Shown here piece after piece: positions 1-8,117 of a stretch of 16,709 nt of DNA. How positions within the stretch are numbered: the stretch's first letter is position 1; each line of letters opens with the position of its first letter. The stretch spans positions 1-16,709 of the forward strand of contig CAKRRX010000049.1 of NCBI GenBank assembly GCA_934394595.1, written 5' to 3'. This DNA is from an uncultured Blautia sp. (GTDB lineage Bacteria > Bacillota > Clostridia > Lachnospirales > Lachnospiraceae). Made by a program: the position numbers and the translations under genes. The notes beneath the pieces were generated by a model, which searched no databases, was not told the origin of the DNA, and saw only the letters and a list, made by a program, of their open reading frames with translations.

Positions 1-72
1 CTGATGTGGCTCAGTCGGTAGAGCGTCGCCTTGGTAAGGCGGAGGTCACGGGTTCGATTCCCGTCATCAGCT
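1..72 (+). tRNA. tRNA-Thr, anticodon GGU (lacks first base at window edge)
   Basis: Cloverleaf folds by eye. The acceptor 3' strand CATCAGC (65-71) pairs with CTGATG at 1-6 plus one base just outside the window, and T72 is the discriminator. The anticodon stem TCGCC/GGCGG closes the seven-base loop TTGGTAA (31-37), which places GGT at 33-35 and so reads ACC/ACU threonine codons. The T arm has stem ACGGG/CCCGT around a TTCGATT loop. The 3' CCA is not encoded. A hairpin terminator follows directly. It is the only plus-strand gene and converges on the large adhesin gene. Confidence 0.97.
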
Positions 73-76
73 TTTT

Positions 77-102
77 AGCCCTTGATGATCAAGGGCTTTT
101 TT
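77..102 (+). terminator. Rho-independent terminator of tRNA-Thr
   Basis: An eight-base stem AGCCCTTG/CAAGGGCT (77-84 with 90-97) closes the loop ATGAT and runs into six T on the plus strand. In the minus direction the same hairpin is followed by A residues, so it lacks the U tract needed to terminate the adhesin operon that stops three bases away. Confidence 0.9.
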
Positions 103-104
103 CT

Positions 105-3100
105 TTATCTGCTGATAACTGTATTTCTCACAAAGTCCGTATCTGTCAGTTCTTTATCTGTTATCTTCTTATTTGTAAAAGCAGCTCTGCCATCCAGATT
201 ATCTCCTAACTGAAATCTTACTGACTGCTCCCCGGTTACTCCATTTACAACATTGTCAATCTTTTCCAGAGCATAACGAATCGTCTTTTCCTCAGTTGCC
301 ACATATTCCCCTGCTGGCACAGTAAAGATAATATTCTTTTTTATATCCCCCTGTTCGTTTTCTTCTTCCCTGGTAAATTCCACCGTATCATAGAAAGTAT
401 GGGATTCCCCATCCAAATCTGTTCCTTTCAGACAAAATGTGAAAACAGGATTTCCCTGAGCCCAGACAATTTCCTCCCTGTGAAGAACCTTTTCCACAGT
501 TACTGTTACCAGTTTTACATCTGTAATTAAAAAATTCTGCGTTTTGGCCTCGGATTTTATCTCGCAGGTCACGGGCTTTCCTTTTTTATATCCTTCCGGA
601 GCTTCCAATTCTGTCAGAATATACTCTCCTTCTGGTAATCGATTGATCCTGTGTGGTTTTTCTTCTGAGATCCAGGTATCCATAACATTTCCCGAAGTAT
701 CTGCCAACTGTAATGTAGCCCCTGCCACAGCTTTACCGGTGGCTTTGTCTGTTTTCAGAAATTCCGCTTTGGTGTAAGCATTCTCCACTTCGATCACATG
801 TCCCTGTTCCTGCTGAACCAGGCCATTTTCTTCCATCACAAAACGATGTTCAGTAAAATCCGGCACATATCCTGCTGGAACTTCTATTTCCTGAAGAAAA
901 TATGTTCCAGGGCAAAGTCCTTTTATCTGTATCCAGCCATCTTCATCTGTCACATATTCTTTTGCGTTCTCTTTTCCCTCACCATCTTTCCATAAAAGGA
1001 ATTTCGTTTCTGGAATTCCTGTTTTCTTTGTTTCGTCATCCTCAGTCTGCGAAACCTTTCTTACTTTCACCAGAGTCTCTTCATCTGAAAATGTGGCCTG
1101 TTCCAAAGTTCCACCTGTTACTTTCCGTTTGATTTCCACATTTTTACCTTCAGGATCTATCACATATCCGGCAGGTGGCTTTACCTCTTTTACAATATAT
1201 TTTCCAACATACAGTTCCTTTGATGTGGCAGTTCCGTTTTCATCTGTAACAATAGTATCTGCAATCGCACCTGCTTTCATCAATTCCATACCTGCTGCAG
1301 AATAGATATCCTCTGCTGTTATGATCTGAAAAACAGCATCTCCAAGGCTTTCCCCGTTTTGGTTAGTCTTTTTCACGGCAATTCTTCCTTTGGGAACGCC
1401 TTCCCGAAGGATCAACTCGGTAGGTTCACTGGTCTTTTTTACAGAATCCGGCGTTCCCTGCTCCCACTGTATTTCTGTTTCAGCCGTATTATAAATATGC
1501 GCCTCCAGAATTTCCGGTGTCTGATTCGCTTTGTAATATCCGTCCAGATTGCAGTCCTTTTTTAAGGAAACTTCCAACCGGACTTTAAGCTCCTGTCCGT
1601 AAAGCGATTCCAAAAGCTCTCCATCTGAAGAAATTGTAATCTGTCTTCCACTTAATTCCAGCTTCCATCCATTTTGACTGTCCGGTGTATTTTGAAAAGC
1701 TGCCAGTTCCCTGTCCTGACAGAAAACTCTGGCACTTTGCAGTTCCAGACAATCTGCAAGTTCATCTTTTATAGAAATTTTCTTTATTTTCCACTCCTTT
1801 GCAGCAGCCGGAATTTTCTGCTGAATTTCAAACAAAGCCTGAACATCCCTGCCCTCATATTCTTTTTGGACAACCAGACCATCCTCGCTGACGATCCATT
1901 TTTGCGGAACCCCGGGATCCTTTCTTGGAACCTCTATTTTATCTGTAACAGTATTCGATGAAATTCTTTCAGTCTGACCATCTCCTTTTTGTTTTGTTGT
2001 CAGTAAAAAGGAATTCTGTATCCCATAAGTTGCTGTAGTGCCATTGTATGACGGAGAAATTTCAGCAGTATTTACTGTTGCCGAAAAAAACACATCATAG
2101 TGCTTATTATAAAAAGAAGCATTTGCCAGTGCCTGCGGCACAGCTTTTATGGAAAGATTTTTATCCCCCGCCAGCACCTGGAAATCCTGCTCTGCCCGAG
2201 CTGGATATGGCCCGTAAATTTCCACAGAATCCTTTACCAGATGTACTCCATCCGGTAATGTATCTGTTATCTCAAAGCTTTCCATATATCCGCCAAATTC
2301 ATTCACCGGCACATCAACAGACAACTTATACCGATATCCGTTATCTCCTTCTGGTACGACCAGACTCTCTTTCCAGCTGTCACTGCCTGCTGCCGCAGTA
2401 TACTTTTTCACACCAACAGGCTGTACATGATTTTTCTTTCCTGTATAGGCAGTTTTCACTTCATTGGTCCAGCTTGTATCTTCTGCCATATTTTGATGTC
2501 TGCAAAGTAAAGAGGCCTTATTTTTTATCTCATAGCTGTAATTATCCCCACTATATACCGGAGCGATCTCAGTGGGGTCCATCTTTACTCCAATTTGAAA
2601 TTCATAAGCTTTTCCATAAAAATCTGCATTTGTCAGTGCCGCTGCTGTAGCCTGAAATTTTACTGTATCGCCCTGAGTGGTAATGGAAAACCAGGAGCTT
2701 ACATCAGCGCCTGAGGACATATTTTTTACAGCAGCATAGTTGTTGTAGTCCACTCCTTGCGGCAAAGCATCTGTTACCAGAAATTCGTTGTAATAATATG
2801 CCGGATATTCTTCCGGAACCTCAGTCTGTAAAGTATAATAAAATGCAGCCGTGCTGGAAGGAAGCACATTGGACGTCCCCTGAGCCTTCAGATCATTTCC
2901 CACTTTTTTAGACAATGTTGGATATTCAATCGGTCCATAAGCCTTTGCATCCCAGTTTAAGCCAGTGGAATACTGTGTGGCACCAGCTTTCACCTCTTCA
3001 TAAGTGGACTTGATCGAGCTTTTTCCGGAAGTAGAATATCCATCATATCCAGAGGGCAGAATTGCAAGGTAAAATCCACTGGAATTGTCAAGTTCATAGA

Positions 3101-4217
3101 CAACTGTATTTTCCGGAACCTCCCCTTTGATTTCTTCTGCCGGAGCGGTCAGCACTTCATAACTTTTTGAAAATATGTTTTTCGTTACTACATTGACAAC
3201 CGAATTTCTGGTTGCATATTTATTTCCAACAGTACCATTCTGGATCTTGAATCCAAATCTCTGATACATATCAATGTCCAGCCATCTGAATCTGTAATTG
3301 CCGGCAACAGGTGTGCTGGTTCCGCTTTTTACAATATCCACCTTCAATTCAACATCAGAAAGATTTGGTTTAAAAATAATCCAGAATTCTTTTCCTTCTC
3401 CAATTCCGATCATAGGATAGATATCATCTACCTTATTTCCCTTGTAATCGTATGTATAATCGGAATAATTGGTACAGGTAAAAAGCATATCCAGTTTTAC
3501 ATTTTCTTTTTGATTATACCCGGCATTTGTTACCCGAAAACCAAATTTTCCCTTTGCACTGGCATTTTGGGGAACAAAATAGGTCCCCGCTCCGCTGCCT
3601 TCCGTTCTTCTTCCCACGATTACGTTATTCCCTGCATTATTCCAGGGAATGACCTGTGTATCTTCATTGTGCCCCAGTTTCACATATTTACTGCTGTAGG
3701 ATCTGTCCCCGATAGTTACAGGAATAAATCCGCCTGCACCACTTTTCACCGGAGATCCCTCTTGCACAAAATTCTGTGGAGTTGCATAAAGAGAAATTCC
3801 TGCGTCTGTTTCTTCCAGAGTATCTTCAAAAAAGTCCTCTGCAAGATCGGAAAAGGATTCCTCATCGGACACAAACTCAGTATCGGCAGTTTCTGTTATA
3901 ATATCTTCCGGAAGCTGTGTATCTTCTTCCATGAAACCACCCTCTTCTGCCTTTTCATCCGCTTCTGAATTCTCTCCTTCTTCCTGCGAGGATTCATCTG
4001 CAGACAATGTATCTGCTTCTGATTTTTCTCCCTCCTGTGTGTTCTCTTCCGGATTTTCAGCCTGTTCTTGCGACTCATCCGGAATAGTCTGTTCTACCTT
4101 GGCAGTCTGCGCCTCATTTCCCATTTCTGCAAGGACACTTCCACCGGAGGACTGCACCAGGAATGCAGCTGCTATTATCGCCGCCAACAATGATTTTTTA
4201 CATTTTCCCATTTTCAT
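105..4217 (-). CDS. Giant secreted adhesin with isopeptide-type and SpaA/Cna-B domains
   Basis: Secreted surface protein of 1370 residues, last gene of the operon. It has an ordinary Sec signal peptide (basic MKMGKCKK, hydrophobic 9-20, likely cut after SVLA at 30). An acidic Glu/Ser-rich linker follows (about 31-140), then a unique head (about 150-430). Three related isopeptide-fimbrial-type modules come next (about 441-600, 601-765, 780-915), each with a T/KD-x-LP-x-G-like strand such as TDALPQGV and TDTLPDGV. After these are three SpaA/Cna-B-like domains (about 944-1049, 1050-1147, 1149-1231), whose strands include KEVKPPAGY, QEIEVPAGY and TELEAPEGY. A fourth, more distant beta domain spans 1236-1350. 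No LPXTG, membrane segment or basic tail is visible, and the protein ends NTVISR. Start: AAGGAGG lies 7 bases before the ATG, which overlaps the previous stop by one base (TAATG). The adhesin role is inferred from domain type; the ligand is unknown. Confidence 0.9.
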   Translation of the reverse strand: MKMGKCKKSLLAAIIAAAFLVQSSGGSVLAEMGNEAQTAKVEQTIPDESQEQAENPEENTQEGEKSEADTLSADESSQEEGENSEADEKAEEGGFMEEDTQLPEDIITETADTEFVSDEESFSDLAEDFFEDTLEETDAGISLYATPQNFVQEGSPVKSGAGGFIPVTIGDRSYSSKYVKLGHNEDTQVIPWNNAGNNVIVGRRTEGSGAGTYFVPQNASAKGKFGFRVTNAGYNQKENVKLDMLFTCTNYSDYTYDYKGNKVDDIYPMIGIGEGKEFWIIFKPNLSDVELKVDIVKSGTSTPVAGNYRFRWLDIDMYQRFGFKIQNGTVGNKYATRNSVVNVVTKNIFSKSYEVLTAPAEEIKGEVPENTVVYELDNSSGFYLAILPSGYDGYSTSGKSSIKSTYEEVKAGATQYSTGLNWDAKAYGPIEYPTLSKKVGNDLKAQGTSNVLPSSTAAFYYTLQTEVPEEYPAYYYNEFLVTDALPQGVDYNNYAAVKNMSSGADVSSWFSITTQGDTVKFQATAAALTNADFYGKAYEFQIGVKMDPTEIAPVYSGDNYSYEIKNKASLLCRHQNMAEDTSWTNEVKTAYTGKKNHVQPVGVKKYTAAAGSDSWKESLVVPEGDNGYRYKLSVDVPVNEFGGYMESFEITDTLPDGVHLVKDSVEIYGPYPARAEQDFQVLAGDKNLSIKAVPQALANASFYNKHYDVFFSATVNTAEISPSYNGTTATYGIQNSFLLTTKQKGDGQTERISSNTVTDKIEVPRKDPGVPQKWIVSEDGLVVQKEYEGRDVQALFEIQQKIPAAAKEWKIKKISIKDELADCLELQSARVFCQDRELAAFQNTPDSQNGWKLELSGRQITISSDGELLESLYGQELKVRLEVSLKKDCNLDGYYKANQTPEILEAHIYNTAETEIQWEQGTPDSVKKTSEPTELILREGVPKGRIAVKKTNQNGESLGDAVFQIITAEDIYSAAGMELMKAGAIADTIVTDENGTATSKELYVGKYIVKEVKPPAGYVIDPEGKNVEIKRKVTGGTLEQATFSDEETLVKVRKVSQTEDDETKKTGIPETKFLLWKDGEGKENAKEYVTDEDGWIQIKGLCPGTYFLQEIEVPAGYVPDFTEHRFVMEENGLVQQEQGHVIEVENAYTKAEFLKTDKATGKAVAGATLQLADTSGNVMDTWISEEKPHRINRLPEGEYILTELEAPEGYKKGKPVTCEIKSEAKTQNFLITDVKLVTVTVEKVLHREEIVWAQGNPVFTFCLKGTDLDGESHTFYDTVEFTREEENEQGDIKKNIIFTVPAGEYVATEEKTIRYALEKIDNVVNGVTGEQSVRFQLGDNLDGRAAFTNKKITDKELTDTDFVRNTVISR

Positions 4218-4846
4218 TACAGAACCTCCTTACTATCTTCCTTGGACTGCTTCAAATACTTTTCATAGATCTCTGCTATGGGTTCTTCTTCACTTGCCTG
4301 GATTACTTTTGCAATAACCGGAACATCATAATTTTTTCTGATATCCAATTCCCCTTCCAGGTAAAAAACAGTTCTTAGCCGCTGAAATAAAGGCATTGTG
4401 ATTTCTCCGGGCTTTATGGTGCTTTTATACCCATATACATAAATCACCTTTTCTTCTGCTTCTTCCCGTGCGACCAGTTCCCAGTTTTCCAGATCCGGAT
4501 CAAAAGCAAACAGCTCTGTTTTTCTTTTCTCTGTCTTAATTCCAGTTTCTTCATTTACCAAAGCAATCATTTCTGCTGGAATCTGAACCTCCAGGAACAC
4601 ATTGGCATCATTTTCACCTGTATTTTCCACTGCTGGATCTTTTTCCAGCTGCTGTCCCGGATATACAGTCATTCCAGCCTGTGGCTGCCATTTTTCTTCT
4701 ATCAGACTGGCTCTGACAGAACCGGCAGTGATCACATTCTGAAGTGTATCTGTAGATGCCGCAAGATATGCGGATGTTATCCCTGCAGAAACAGCAAGAC
4801 TGGCAACCGCCCCCATGATCCAGGCTCCATATTTCTTTTTTCTCAT
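4217..4846 (-). CDS. TasA/camelysin-like secreted protein with SipW-type leader (paralog 5)
   Basis: Predicted surface fibre subunit, 209 residues. The leader is basic MRKKK, then a hydrophobic stretch to about 28 and the SipW-type junction ITSAYLAASTDTLQN, followed by VITAGSVRASLIEEKWQP. That matches the family pattern AY-x(n)-N-x-ITAG-x(n)-E-x-W. The shared core YPGQQLEKDPAVENTG and a later PGEITMPLFQRL strand match the upstream paralogs. There is no C-terminal anchor and no HExxH zinc site, so the 'M73 peptidase' name given to camelysin relatives is not supported. The start at 4844-4846 was chosen because it overlaps the peptidase stop as ATGA and has GGAGG ten bases upstream. The frame is open further upstream, but that extension lies inside the peptidase gene and would bury the signal peptide. 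Probably substrate of the adjacent SipW-like peptidase (inferred). Confidence 0.87.
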   Translation of the reverse strand: MRKKKYGAWIMGAVASLAVSAGITSAYLAASTDTLQNVITAGSVRASLIEEKWQPQAGMTVYPGQQLEKDPAVENTGENDANVFLEVQIPAEMIALVNEETGIKTEKRKTELFAFDPDLENWELVAREEAEEKVIYVYGYKSTIKPGEITMPLFQRLRTVFYLEGELDIRKNYDVPVIAKVIQASEEEPIAEIYEKYLKQSKEDSKEVL

Positions 4847-5343
4847 TTTTCTTTTACCTCCGTCTCCTTTATTTCCCGAATTTCTGTCCACATCCACAGA
4901 CCTGCCAAAAAGGAAAGCGCAGCAGCTTTTCCTTTCCAGTTTCCAAGAAATCTCAGGATATAGCCTACAAATGGAACGGTCATTATCACAGTTCCACACA
5001 CCTTTTCCCACTTTACAGGCAACTGGTCAGCCTTTAGATTTGCATCACCTTTCGTGATAAGGATCTGTTTTTCCAGATTATTTTCCACTACCCGGTGTGT
5101 CACTCTAATCTCTGATGAATCCAGAAAAAAAGTAATGACATCTCCTGTTTTAATGTTTTTGGGATCTACTTTTTTCACATATACTGCACTTCCCACCTTC
5201 AGAACAGGTTCCATGCTTCCGGAAATCACAGTATAATTTTGTATTCCCAATAATGAGGGAATACCCAAAAGGAAAAGAAGTGCAAAAAATACAAACTGTA
5301 TTCCCCATCGTCCCATCAAACATACCTTTTTTCTGAGATTCAT
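4843..5343 (-). CDS. sipW: SipW-type (Ser/His) signal peptidase I
   Basis: Membrane signal peptidase of 166 residues, likely the one that removes the leaders of the surrounding TasA-like proteins. A hydrophobic segment (13-35) precedes SGSMEP, with the catalytic Ser at 43. The general base position is His83 in VTHRVVE rather than lysine, the ER/SipW-type dyad. The conserved TKGDAN motif (97-102) follows, then a second hydrophobic segment (about 119-148) and a charged tail. B. subtilis SipW is 190 residues, so this is a compact member. The ATG overlaps the upstream stop as ATGA and has only a weak AAGAG sequence, suggesting translational coupling. An internal ATG at 5314-5316 with AAGG seven bases upstream is an alternative start that keeps the whole first membrane segment. 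Family and dyad are clear; its substrates are inferred from context. Confidence 0.93.
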   Translation of the reverse strand: MNLRKKVCLMGRWGIQFVFFALLFLLGIPSLLGIQNYTVISGSMEPVLKVGSAVYVKKVDPKNIKTGDVITFFLDSSEIRVTHRVVENNLEKQILITKGDANLKADQLPVKWEKVCGTVIMTVPFVGYILRFLGNWKGKAAALSFLAGLWMWTEIREIKETEVKEK

Positions 5344-6659
5344 CTAACGCTCTTCTTTCTTCGTTTTCTCTGGCAGACAATCACAATTCCAGCCATACTG
5401 ATCAGACACAAAAATAGCAGAAACTCAAATGGCGCATCATCACCTGTTTTTGGACCTGTAACAGAGACACTGCTACCAGTCCCAAGACCATTACTCCCAT
5501 ATCCATTTCCGCTTCCAGCTGTTCCTGATCCGGAATCTGTATCTGAGCGATTCTGCCCATTTCCATCTGAATTTCCATCCGGATCAGCATTTCCGGAATT
5601 ATGCGGATTCTCAGCCTCCTCAGCTGTAAAAATCCACTTTACTTTTCCCAGAAGGTTTTGGTAGCGGTTGTCCATATCCGGGCTTACAGACAAAGTTACA
5701 TTCAGATTCTTTCCCTTTCCAGCTTCAATAGTGCCAAGAGAAATATTCTTTTGCATACTCCAGCCCTTTCCATCCAGGTTTCCATCAACAGCTCCCTGAT
5801 AGAGTGTTTTGGTTCCATCTTTCACTGTGATCAGGGCATATTTCGCAAGCAGCTCATCCAGCAGTTTCTGTTCCTCTTCCGTCATCTTCTCCTGAGTTGT
5901 TTTTTCCGCCCTTAACATCATTTTTATCCTGGAATTCCACTGATTGTTTATCCCAATCACCTGACTTCTGGAACATCCCGGCTGCAGATCTTTAAAATTC
6001 ATAAAAAGATCTGTATCCGTTCCTTCAAATTTCAGCTTTCCGTCCTTTCCCAGAACTACTTTGGATACATCTTCACATACACATGGCTGGTAAGTAATCC
6101 CCAGTTCTTTTTCACTGAATCCCCAGAGAGTTTTCATCGCCTGCCCCTCAGCCTGTATACTTTCCATGTTGATTATGATACGGGCTTCTTTATTCTTATA
6201 TCGGTTATCCGCATCTGTTGAAAGGATAAAGCTGTCCATAAGAGGTTTTTCTGTGCTTTCTCCGGTTTTCAGGACATTTTTGTAATACCAGTAACCGTCT
6301 TTTCTCAGTTCCCAGAGATCTGTGTTATAGTGGATCAGAATCATATTCCCATCCAGAGAGCTGTCTTTTATAAATGTTTTATTCTGATCTGTATTTCCAA
6401 ACATCTGGTCCACTTTTACCCTTACAAAGGTATCTGTATTTCCTTCATTTTTTATATTTACTTCTTTTATCACTTTCTGACCCGGATCTACATGCTGTGG
6501 TTTTTCATAGTTTTCCTGGATCGTATTCTTGTAAGAAGCCATAGAAACCATATTTACCGCAAAATCAGAAACATTCCATGCAGCCAGAACACTTCCCGTA
6601 ATCAGCAGGATTCCTGCCATCAAAGTAATAAAAATCCAGGCTGTTTTATGTTCTTTCAT
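5340..6659 (-). CDS. TasA-like protein with C-terminal PKTGD wall-sorting signal (paralog 4)
   Basis: Predicted wall-anchored subunit of 439 residues. The leader (hydrophobic 8-26, VLAAW junction) leads into VNMVSMASYKNTIQENYEKP, a diverged SipW-class N-terminus. It continues with DPGQKVIKEVNIKNEG and FVRVKV as in its neighbours, then WYYKNVLKTGEST and MESIQAEG. A second beta domain (about 200-348) has no equivalent in the four shorter paralogs. A Gly/Asn/Asp/Ser linker (349-400) follows. The end has the order of a sortase signal: GPKTGD (402-407), a hydrophobic segment (411-429) and RKRRKK. The motif begins with Gly where LPXTG has Leu, and no sortase is in the window. The start overlaps the previous stop as ATGA and has GGGAGG seven bases upstream. 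It could be the base that ties the fibre to the wall (inference). Confidence 0.88.
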   Translation of the reverse strand: MKEHKTAWIFITLMAGILLITGSVLAAWNVSDFAVNMVSMASYKNTIQENYEKPQHVDPGQKVIKEVNIKNEGNTDTFVRVKVDQMFGNTDQNKTFIKDSSLDGNMILIHYNTDLWELRKDGYWYYKNVLKTGESTEKPLMDSFILSTDADNRYKNKEARIIINMESIQAEGQAMKTLWGFSEKELGITYQPCVCEDVSKVVLGKDGKLKFEGTDTDLFMNFKDLQPGCSRSQVIGINNQWNSRIKMMLRAEKTTQEKMTEEEQKLLDELLAKYALITVKDGTKTLYQGAVDGNLDGKGWSMQKNISLGTIEAGKGKNLNVTLSVSPDMDNRYQNLLGKVKWIFTAEEAENPHNSGNADPDGNSDGNGQNRSDTDSGSGTAGSGNGYGSNGLGTGSSVSVTGPKTGDDAPFEFLLFLCLISMAGIVIVCQRKRRKKSVR

Positions 6660-7396
6660 GGCATTTCCTCCCTGATTTTTTCATCCAACGTCCGAAAAGC
6701 ATCCTTACTTGTGGCAAAGTCTGTACTTTGTATGGCTTCTGCCGTAATTTTCAGCTGATATGCTCCAATTCTTTTTATGTCTTCATACCCCCAGTCTGTG
6801 GGAATTACAATATCCGTAAACAAAGTTGACTGTTCTCCTGTGTCCAGAATTCCGTTTCCATCCAGACCTTTATAGTTATAAATCAGTTTTCCTGCAGTAG
6901 ACCTTATGGTATCCTTTTCCCACAAAGGATTTACCATAGAATAGCCATTCAGTTCCTCAAGGCGATACCCGGGAACCCTTCCTTCTGTGATGCCTTTTTC
7001 TCCATTCTTTTCCCCGCCTTCGAAGCTGGGATCATAATAAATCGTCTGATAGATCAGCGATAAGGCTTTTTCATCTTCTATCTCAGAACCGCTCTCATCC
7101 AGGATTTCCACACACATTCGTATATAACAGGGTTCCTTGCCATTTGTATCCGGTGTGACATTTTTTACAGTAGGATCTTTTTTTATGCTGTAACCAGGAT
7201 ACATATCCCTGCCATCCTTTTCATCTGGATCCCATGATGGCTCTTCCAGTGCGATTTCAAGATTTCCAGTAGTAAACACATTGGTCACTGCTGCATTTTC
7301 TGTAAAATAGGCGGCAGTACTCCCTATCCCGTAAACAGAAATAAGACATAGCATCCCTGCTAGCAGTTTTCTTTTTTCAGGCTTTCGGATTCTCAT
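6656..7396 (-). CDS. TasA/camelysin-like secreted protein with SipW-type leader (paralog 3)
   Basis: Predicted fibre subunit, 246 residues, with the most typical SipW-class leader of the set. Basic RKPEKRK leads to a hydrophobic stretch and STAAYFTENAAVTN, then VFTTGNLEIALEEPSWDP. The core YPGYSIKKDPTVKNVTP and YIRMCVEI strand match the paralogs. The C-terminal AEAIQSTDFATSKDAFRTL matches the TasA/camelysin end (A-x-AIQ-x(n)-AF). The start at 7394-7396 was chosen over one 19 codons upstream, because AGGAG lies seven bases before it and the longer form would put charged residues before the signal peptide. The gene overlaps the end of the preceding one by 20 bases, consistent with coupled translation. 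No membrane anchor or protease motif. Fibre assembly is inferred from family. Confidence 0.9.
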   Translation of the reverse strand: MRIRKPEKRKLLAGMLCLISVYGIGSTAAYFTENAAVTNVFTTGNLEIALEEPSWDPDEKDGRDMYPGYSIKKDPTVKNVTPDTNGKEPCYIRMCVEILDESGSEIEDEKALSLIYQTIYYDPSFEGGEKNGEKGITEGRVPGYRLEELNGYSMVNPLWEKDTIRSTAGKLIYNYKGLDGNGILDTGEQSTLFTDIVIPTDWGYEDIKRIGAYQLKITAEAIQSTDFATSKDAFRTLDEKIREEMP

Positions 7397-8108
7397 CTTC
7401 CATCTCCTCTCCCACTGGTCCATCCAACCCAAAAAGTCCGGCTTCATAAGCATTTTGGGCAGTATCTAACCCCCAATACCCATCTCCCTCCATTTGCTGG
7501 AGAATGGTTCCTGTAATTCTTATCTCCACTCCACCAATTTTCTCTACCGCCTGCTGCTGACGATTATTTACCTGCTTCGGTATCTGGATCCTGGTAAACA
7601 GCGGAACTGTTGTGTCTCCAGCTTCAGGGTAGTTCCTCTTTAATGGATTCTTATAATAAAAACACTGTACAGAATCCTGACTGCTCTGACTTTCAAACCG
7701 AACCCAGTCTTCTTTTTCAGGATCATCACTGTTATAGTCCACTTCCATAAACTCTGTGACTTTTGCCATGTCTTCCGAGCTTAAGATCGTACCTCTTTTT
7801 TCCTCTTCCGGACACTTGTCTGTATATACAAATTCACATTTTAAAGCGACCAGCTCATCCATATCCAAATCTGAGGTATTGGTTACCTGAGGGTCTTTTT
7901 CCAGAGTCATACCCGGAACTGTCAGAAGTCCTTTTTCCGGCTGCCAGGATGGTTCCTGCAGGCTGGCTGCCATTCCCTCCTCCCCAATGAATTCCAGGTA
8001 ATTCACCACCTGTTTTTTGTCACTCATATAGGCAAAGGTAGACAAAGACACCGTTGTCAGCGTAAACACAGCTCCAAGGATAAGTATCATTTTCTTTTTT
8101 CCTGTCAT
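7377..8108 (-). CDS. TasA/camelysin-like secreted protein with SipW-type leader (paralog 2)
   Basis: Predicted fibre subunit, 243 residues. MTGKKK and a hydrophobic segment to about 25 end in TFAYMSDKKQVVNYLEF, the SipW-class junction. ASLQEPSWQPEKG, VPGMTLEKDPQVTNTS and TVPLFTRIQIPKQ are the same blocks as in the neighbours. It is longer than paralog 1 owing to an acidic middle region (about 95-135). Near the C-terminus GLDTAQNAYEAGLFG resembles the camelysin end, then an acidic tail continues. AAGGAGGAG lies just before the ATG, and the AAGG overlaps the upstream TAA stop, so the two genes are nine bases apart and probably translated together. No HExxH motif and no wall-sorting signal. Confidence 0.87.
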   Translation of the reverse strand: MTGKKKMILILGAVFTLTTVSLSTFAYMSDKKQVVNYLEFIGEEGMAASLQEPSWQPEKGLLTVPGMTLEKDPQVTNTSDLDMDELVALKCEFVYTDKCPEEEKRGTILSSEDMAKVTEFMEVDYNSDDPEKEDWVRFESQSSQDSVQCFYYKNPLKRNYPEAGDTTVPLFTRIQIPKQVNNRQQQAVEKIGGVEIRITGTILQQMEGDGYWGLDTAQNAYEAGLFGLDGPVGEEMEDENPKA

Positions 8109-8117
8109 GTCTCCTCC

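Noticed and set aside
1..105. tRNA-Thr 3' end as an attachment site of an integrated element
   Set aside because: No integrase, no repeat of the tRNA end elsewhere in the window, and the adjoining genes look like an ordinary chromosomal operon.
2048..2650. 200-codon plus-strand frame opposite the adhesin
   Set aside because: Antisense shadow; its composition (Pro, His, Tyr, Leu) mirrors the codons of the adhesin and no domain is visible.
5402..5590. 62-codon minus-strand frame inside the 439-residue surface protein gene
   Set aside because: It is the alternative reading of the low-complexity Gly/Asn/Asp linker; Met/Gln-rich repeats result from the repetitive codons.
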